From Chloroflexota bacterium (GTDB lineage: Bacteria; Chloroflexota; Anaerolineae; Aggregatilineales; Aggregatilineaceae), in contig JAAYCM010000078.1 of the NCBI GenBank assembly GCA_012729765.1, positions 1-64,000 on the forward strand: DNA of 64,000 bases, given 5' to 3'. The translations under genes were made by a program, and so were the position numbers. The notes beneath the pieces were generated by a model. The model ran no database searches and was not told the DNA's origin. It worked only from the letters and a program-made list of their open reading frames with translations. Below are positions 60,742 through 64,000 of this stretch, in pieces. The first letter of the stretch is position 1. Each line of letters starts with the position of its first letter.

Positions 60742-62399
60742 ACCGTCCTTAGATATTGGTGAATCAGGCTGACAGCAATCGCGCCCTCACCCACGGACGA
60801 GGCCACGCGCTTGATCGATCCGTCGCGCACGTCTCCTGCGGCGAAGATGCCCGGCACGCTCGTCTCCAAAAAGAACGGATCGCGCTTCGGCTTCCAACCA
60901 TTGGGACGCCTGCCGTTCTGGAGCAGGTCCGGGCCGGTGATGATGAATCCGGCCTTGTTGCACATCAGCACATCGGCCACCAGCGCGGTATGCGGCACCG
61001 CGCCGATAAAAATGAACATGGCCGCCGCCGGAAGCTGCCGGGTGTCGCTCGTGTCGGCGTTCTGGACGATGACGGCTTCCAGCTTGTCCTGCCCGCACAC
61101 CTCGATGACTTCGGCGCGGGTCAATATCTCGATATTCTCGATAGCCTTGATCTGCTCCACCAGGTAATGCGACATCCCCTTGTTCAGCGACGTGCTGCGC
61201 ACCAGGATCGTGACCTTGCGCGCGTAGCGGGCGAAGAAGACCGCCGCCTGCCCGGCGGAGTTGGCCCCGCCGACGATGAATACTTCTTCGTCACGATAGT
61301 AGGCCGCCTCGGTCAGCGTCGCGCCATAATACACGCCCGCCCCGGTCAGCCGTTCGACGCCGGGCGCATCAAGCTGGCGCGTGGTGACGCCGGTCGCAAT
61401 CAGGAGCGCCTGGCAGCTCAGCTCGGTCCCGTCGCTGAGCAGCACATAGCGGTAAGGGTCCTCGACGCGAATCTTGACGACCTCCTGCGCCGTCAAAATC
61501 TCCGCGCCAAACCGCCGCGCCTGCGTCACGGCACGCCGCGTCAGGTCGGCCCCGCTCAGGCCGTTCGGGAAGCCGAGATAGTTTTCGATCCGCGAGCTGG
61601 TCCCGGCCTGACCGCCGGTCGCTTCCTTCTCGATCATGATCGTGCGCAGCCCCTCGGACGCGCCGTACACCGCCGCGCCCAGACCCGCCGGCCCTGCCCC
61701 GACGATGATCAGATCGTAGAACGGCTGCGAGGCTTTGGTGTGCATCCCGACTTTCTCGGCCAGCGCCAGGTTGCCCGGCTGGATCAGCGTCTCGCCGTCG
61801 GGCAGGATCACGACCGGCAGCCAGTGCCCGTCCGGCTGGAGACGGTTGATCAGCTCGCGCGCCTCGGCATCCTTCTCAACGTCGAACCAGCGATAGGGAA
61901 TCTGGTTGCGGCTCAGAAAATCCTTGACGGTGTGGCTGGTGGGCGACCACAGCGTCCCGTAGACACGGATGCCCTCGTAGGGCAGCTCGACCGTCGCCTG
62001 CCAGTCGCTCAGCAGATCGTCCAGCACCGGGTAGAGATTCTGCTCCGGCGGGTCCCAGGGCTTCATCAGATAGTGATCGAGGCCGATCGCGTTGATGCTC
62101 TGGATCGCGGCTTCGGTGTCGGCATACGCCGTTAGCAGCACCTTGCGCGCGTCCGGATAGAGCTTGCGCGCCTCAATCAGAAACTCGGTGCCGGTCATGC
62201 CCGGCATACGCTGATCGACCAGAAACAACGCGACGGCGTCGCCCCGCCGCTTGAACTCCTGCACGAACTTGAGCGCTTCGCCCCCCGATTCGGCGCGCAC
62301 AATCCGGTATTCGCTGCCCCACCGCGCACGCAGATCGCGCACAATCGCGTTCAAAACCTGCAGCTCGTCATCTATCGTGAGAAGGATTGGCTTTGCCAT
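60738..62399 (-). CDS. receiver + glutaredoxin-like + thioredoxin-reductase-like FAD protein without redox CxxC
   Basis: Numbered from the ATG at 62399 (GGGAG 9 nt upstream): a response-regulator receiver (1-125) with acidic Asp10/Asp11, phospho-acceptor Asp62, Thr90 and Lys113; a glutaredoxin-fold segment (143-222) where the usual CPxC is WSPTS (151-155); and a TrxR-like domain (228-553) with the FAD site GAGPAG and NADPH site GGANSAG. The CxxC of thioredoxin reductase is replaced by YYGAT (about 357-361). It therefore should bind FAD and NADPH but cannot do classical disulfide exchange. The sequence suggests a redox sensor controlled by phosphorylation, with the downstream kinase. 553 residues. 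Confidence 0.87.
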   Translation of the reverse strand: MAKPILLTIDDELQVLNAIVRDLRARWGSEYRIVRAESGGEALKFVQEFKRRGDAVALFLVDQRMPGMTGTEFLIEARKLYPDARKVLLTAYADTEAAIQSINAIGLDHYLMKPWDPPEQNLYPVLDDLLSDWQATVELPYEGIRVYGTLWSPTSHTVKDFLSRNQIPYRWFDVEKDAEARELINRLQPDGHWLPVVILPDGETLIQPGNLALAEKVGMHTKASQPFYDLIIVGAGPAGLGAAVYGASEGLRTIMIEKEATGGQAGTSSRIENYLGFPNGLSGADLTRRAVTQARRFGAEILTAQEVVKIRVEDPYRYVLLSDGTELSCQALLIATGVTTRQLDAPGVERLTGAGVYYGATLTEAAYYRDEEVFIVGGANSAGQAAVFFARYARKVTILVRSTSLNKGMSHYLVEQIKAIENIEILTRAEVIEVCGQDKLEAVIVQNADTSDTRQLPAAAMFIFIGAVPHTALVADVLMCNKAGFIITGPDLLQNGRRPNGWKPKRDPFFLETSVPGIFAAGDVRDGSIKRVASSVGEGAIAVSLIHQYLRTV

Positions 62400-62463
62400 C
62401 GTGTGTGCTCCCAATGGCTAAGCGGCGCGAGTGTGCGCCGGGCGGGCAAGAAATCGTTCGGTA

Positions 62464-62796
62464 TCAGGTGAGCAACACTTGATCGATGTAGCACCACATC
62501 CAGTTTTCGCCCGGCTCGGCGGACCGGATGATGGGGTGTCCGGTGGCGTGGAAATGTTGGGTCGCATGGCGGTTCTTGGAATTGTCGCAGCAGCCCACAT
62601 GCCCGCAGATCAGGCACATGCGCAGGTGCATCCAGCTATCGCCCAGCTCGATACACGCCGCGCAGCCCTTAGAGGCGGGCGACACGTCCCGAATCTGATC
62701 GCGGTGGGTGCACGGCCTGGCCCGGAGATGTCTGCCCCACAGCAGGCCGCGCAGCCGATCGACGGCTCGTCTGCGACGCTCGTTCGGCTGGGTCAT
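62464..62796 (-). CDS. UBP-type zinc-finger protein
   Basis: This 110-residue protein is a ubiquitin-protease-type (ZnF-UBP) zinc finger. Zinc ligands appear as GCAAC, MCLICGHVGCC, NRHATQHF and TGHP, followed by the conserved ENWMWCYID aromatic segment. The eukaryotic domain binds free C-termini of ubiquitin; the bacterial role is unknown. AGGAGAGGC precedes the ATG at 62796. It is the first gene of the three-gene minus-strand unit, 64 nt before the receiver/TrxR-like gene. Confidence 0.88.
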   Translation of the reverse strand: MTQPNERRRRAVDRLRGLLWGRHLRARPCTHRDQIRDVSPASKGCAACIELGDSWMHLRMCLICGHVGCCDNSKNRHATQHFHATGHPIIRSAEPGENWMWCYIDQVLLT

Positions 62797-63110
62797 CAGT
62801 GCCTCTCCTTGGTATGCTGGAAACATAAGCCTGAGCAGATGATTGCGGTCTGGACGTAGTGATGAAACGAAGCCGGGCCAGGGGAACGACATGCTGGCCC
62901 ACCGGGCGGCCTGATAACGCCTATGCCGCCCTAGATATTCATGATACTGTTTATCTTATTATTTAATTATAGTCGGTCCCGCCCTGCTTTGCGATGGGAA
63001 ATTCGGCGGAACCCGCGTTCCGTCTTTTTCCGGCAGGTTTGCAGAAACTTCGTTAGAATGAAGCACAAAATGTGACTTATTACGGCTGGTGGGAGAGCAA
63101 TAAATAACAA
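62797..63110. other. divergent intergenic region between the UBP-finger operon and a sugar ABC ATPase gene
   Basis: This 314-bp gap holds an AT-rich tract near 62935-62975 (promoter-like but not a clear hexamer pair), the terminator-like stem at 63007-63029 and the -10-like TAGAAT at 63054-63059. No gene can be supported in it. Confidence 0.5.
63007..63029 (+). terminator. small terminator-like stem ahead of the partial sugar ABC ATPase gene
   Basis: CGGAAC (63007-63012) pairs with GTTCCG (63017-63022) around CCGC, followed by TCTTTTT. It stands in the leader of the plus-strand ATPase gene if transcription begins in the AT-rich tract near 62950, so an attenuation role is possible. The stem is short and the call is weak. 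Confidence 0.35.
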
Positions 63111-64000
63111 GTGGCGGCCCAATCTCCCGTTGTGCTCGAGCTCAAAAATGTTTGCAAGCAGTTTCCGGGTGTCACCGCGCTGCACAATGTGAACCTGACT
63201 CTGTGCGCCGGTGAGGTTCATGCCCTGCTGGGCGAAAATGGCGCGGGCAAATCGACACTGGCGAAAGTGATCGCGGGCGTCTATCCACCGACGAGCGGCG
63301 AGTTCTGCCTGTTTGGTGAGCCGCAGCGCTTCAACTCGCCGCACGAAGCGCAAAAAGCCGGGATCGGCATCCTCTACCAGGAATTCAACCTGCTGCCCGA
63401 TCTCAGCGTGGCCGAGAACGTCTTCCTGGGCAGCGAGCCGCAGCAGTATGGCCTGCCGGTGATCGACTGGAAGCAGATGCACCAGCAGACGGCGATCCTG
63501 CTGGCGCGAATCGGAATGTCGCTCTCGCCGGATGTCCGGGTCAGCGGCCTGTCGGTCGCGCAGCAGCAGATGGTCCAGGTCATCAAGGCGCTCCACCAGA
63601 ACGCGCGCCTGCTCATCATGGACGAGCCGACCACCCGCCTGACCGAGTTCGAGACGCGCGACCTGTTCCAGATCGTGCGGGCGCTCAAGCGCGAGGGCGT
63701 GGCGATCATCTTCATCAGCCACCGTCTCGAAGAGATCAAGCAGATCTGCGACCGCGCGACCATCCTGCGCGACGGGCAGGTCGTGGCGTGCATCGACGTG
63801 GCGCAGACCACGCTGGAGACGATGGCGACGCTGATGCTGGGTCGCCAGCTTTCCGAGCGTTTCCCGCGCCGCCATGTGCCGCCCGGCGACGAACTGCTGC
63901 GCGTCCAAAACCTGACACGCTACGGAGTGTTCGAGGACATCGACTTCACCCTGCACAACGGCGAGATTCTGGGTATCACCGGGCTGGTCGGGTCCGGGCG
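63111..64000 (+). CDS. sugar ABC transporter ATPase, RbsA/XylG type (partial, runs off the window)
   Basis: About 296 residues are present, with no stop before the edge. The first ATPase domain has Walker A GENGAGKST, signature LSVAQQQMVQV and Walker B LLIMDEPTT, then SHRLEEI. The second domain begins at about residue 245 (LLRVQNLTRYGVFEDI) and reaches GLVGSG at the edge, so the gene encodes the tandem-domain ATPase of a ribose/xylose-type importer. The best start is GTG at 63111; the nearby ATG at 63069 is followed at once by a stop. GGGAGAG lies 13-15 nt upstream, an unusually long spacing. Confidence 0.9.
   Translation, partial: MAAQSPVVLELKNVCKQFPGVTALHNVNLTLCAGEVHALLGENGAGKSTLAKVIAGVYPPTSGEFCLFGEPQRFNSPHEAQKAGIGILYQEFNLLPDLSVAENVFLGSEPQQYGLPVIDWKQMHQQTAILLARIGMSLSPDVRVSGLSVAQQQMVQVIKALHQNARLLIMDEPTTRLTEFETRDLFQIVRALKREGVAIIFISHRLEEIKQICDRATILRDGQVVACIDVAQTTLETMATLMLGRQLSERFPRRHVPPGDELLRVQNLTRYGVFEDIDFTLHNGEILGITGLVGSG

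Overview
The window is high-GC bacterial chromosome. It most resembles a heterotrophic member of the Chloroflexota (Anaerolineae-like). This is inferred from the combination of family-1 sugar ABC transporters with ROK regulators and Gfo/Idh/MocA enzymes, a very large NdvB-type glucan synthase, a multiheme cytochrome/FeS/NrfD module and a GC-rich interspersed repeat; no rRNA or marker gene is present to prove it. I see no tRNA, rRNA, CRISPR array, transposase gene or prophage.

Layout. 1-182 is the start of a Gfo/Idh/MocA gene leaving the left edge. 498-6789 is a sugar operon (binding protein, two permeases, GH31 alpha-glucosidase) with no ATPase of its own. 7251-10624 encodes a nonaheme cytochrome c, a Tat-type four-cluster FeS protein and an NrfD-type membrane subunit: a quinone-linked electron-transfer module without a catalytic subunit, closed by a clear terminator. 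10859-13686 holds an acidic hypothetical protein, a PRC-barrel protein and a GabD2-like aldehyde dehydrogenase. The minus-strand genes 13637-18968 are glycogen branching enzyme, a ROK protein and a fucose-isomerase-family enzyme. A divergent ROK regulator (19293-20540) faces them across a region rich in TTTTAAG half-sites.

20711-31863 is a ten-gene carbohydrate operon: binding protein, two permeases (one with a membrane-spanning N-terminal extension), two different ATPases, two TIM-barrel isomerase/epimerases, two Gfo/Idh/MocA dehydrogenases and an unrecognised membrane protein. The 2+2 enzyme set suggests an oxidation-elimination-hydration-reduction (3-keto-sugar) route such as that described for levoglucosan. 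xylA and xylB follow (32070-34809) behind their own promoter-like site and a perfect hairpin. The minus-strand block 34816-43199 encodes a 1,091-1,097-residue PAS/GAF histidine kinase, a DUF4126 protein, a heterodimeric ABC exporter with complementary degenerate motifs, and a C_GCAxxG_C_C protein.

43419-53020 couples a tandem universal stress protein, by a 4-nt overlap, to a 2,883-residue cyclic beta-1,2-glucan synthase-like protein. Then come an alpha/beta hydrolase and a YtxH protein, an aldo/keto reductase with a C-terminal frameshift, a carboxylesterase, a PiT phosphate transporter with a divergent DUF47 partner, and a CDF cation exporter. A minus-strand three-gene unit follows (59329-62796): UBP-type zinc finger, receiver + glutaredoxin-like + thioredoxin-reductase-like protein lacking the expected redox cysteines, and a cNMP-domain histidine kinase. 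The right edge cuts an RbsA-type sugar ABC ATPase.

Best leads in the hunt: (1) the UBP-finger / cysteine-less TrxR-receiver / cNMP-kinase operon; (2) the 3-keto-sugar-like operon; (3) a ~175-180 bp MITE-like repeat present three times, two copies ending in a CTAG that supplies the stop codon of the adjacent gene; (4) strong hairpins at the binding-protein/permease junction of both sugar operons; (5) a Crp/Fnr-type palindrome upstream of the cytochrome operon.
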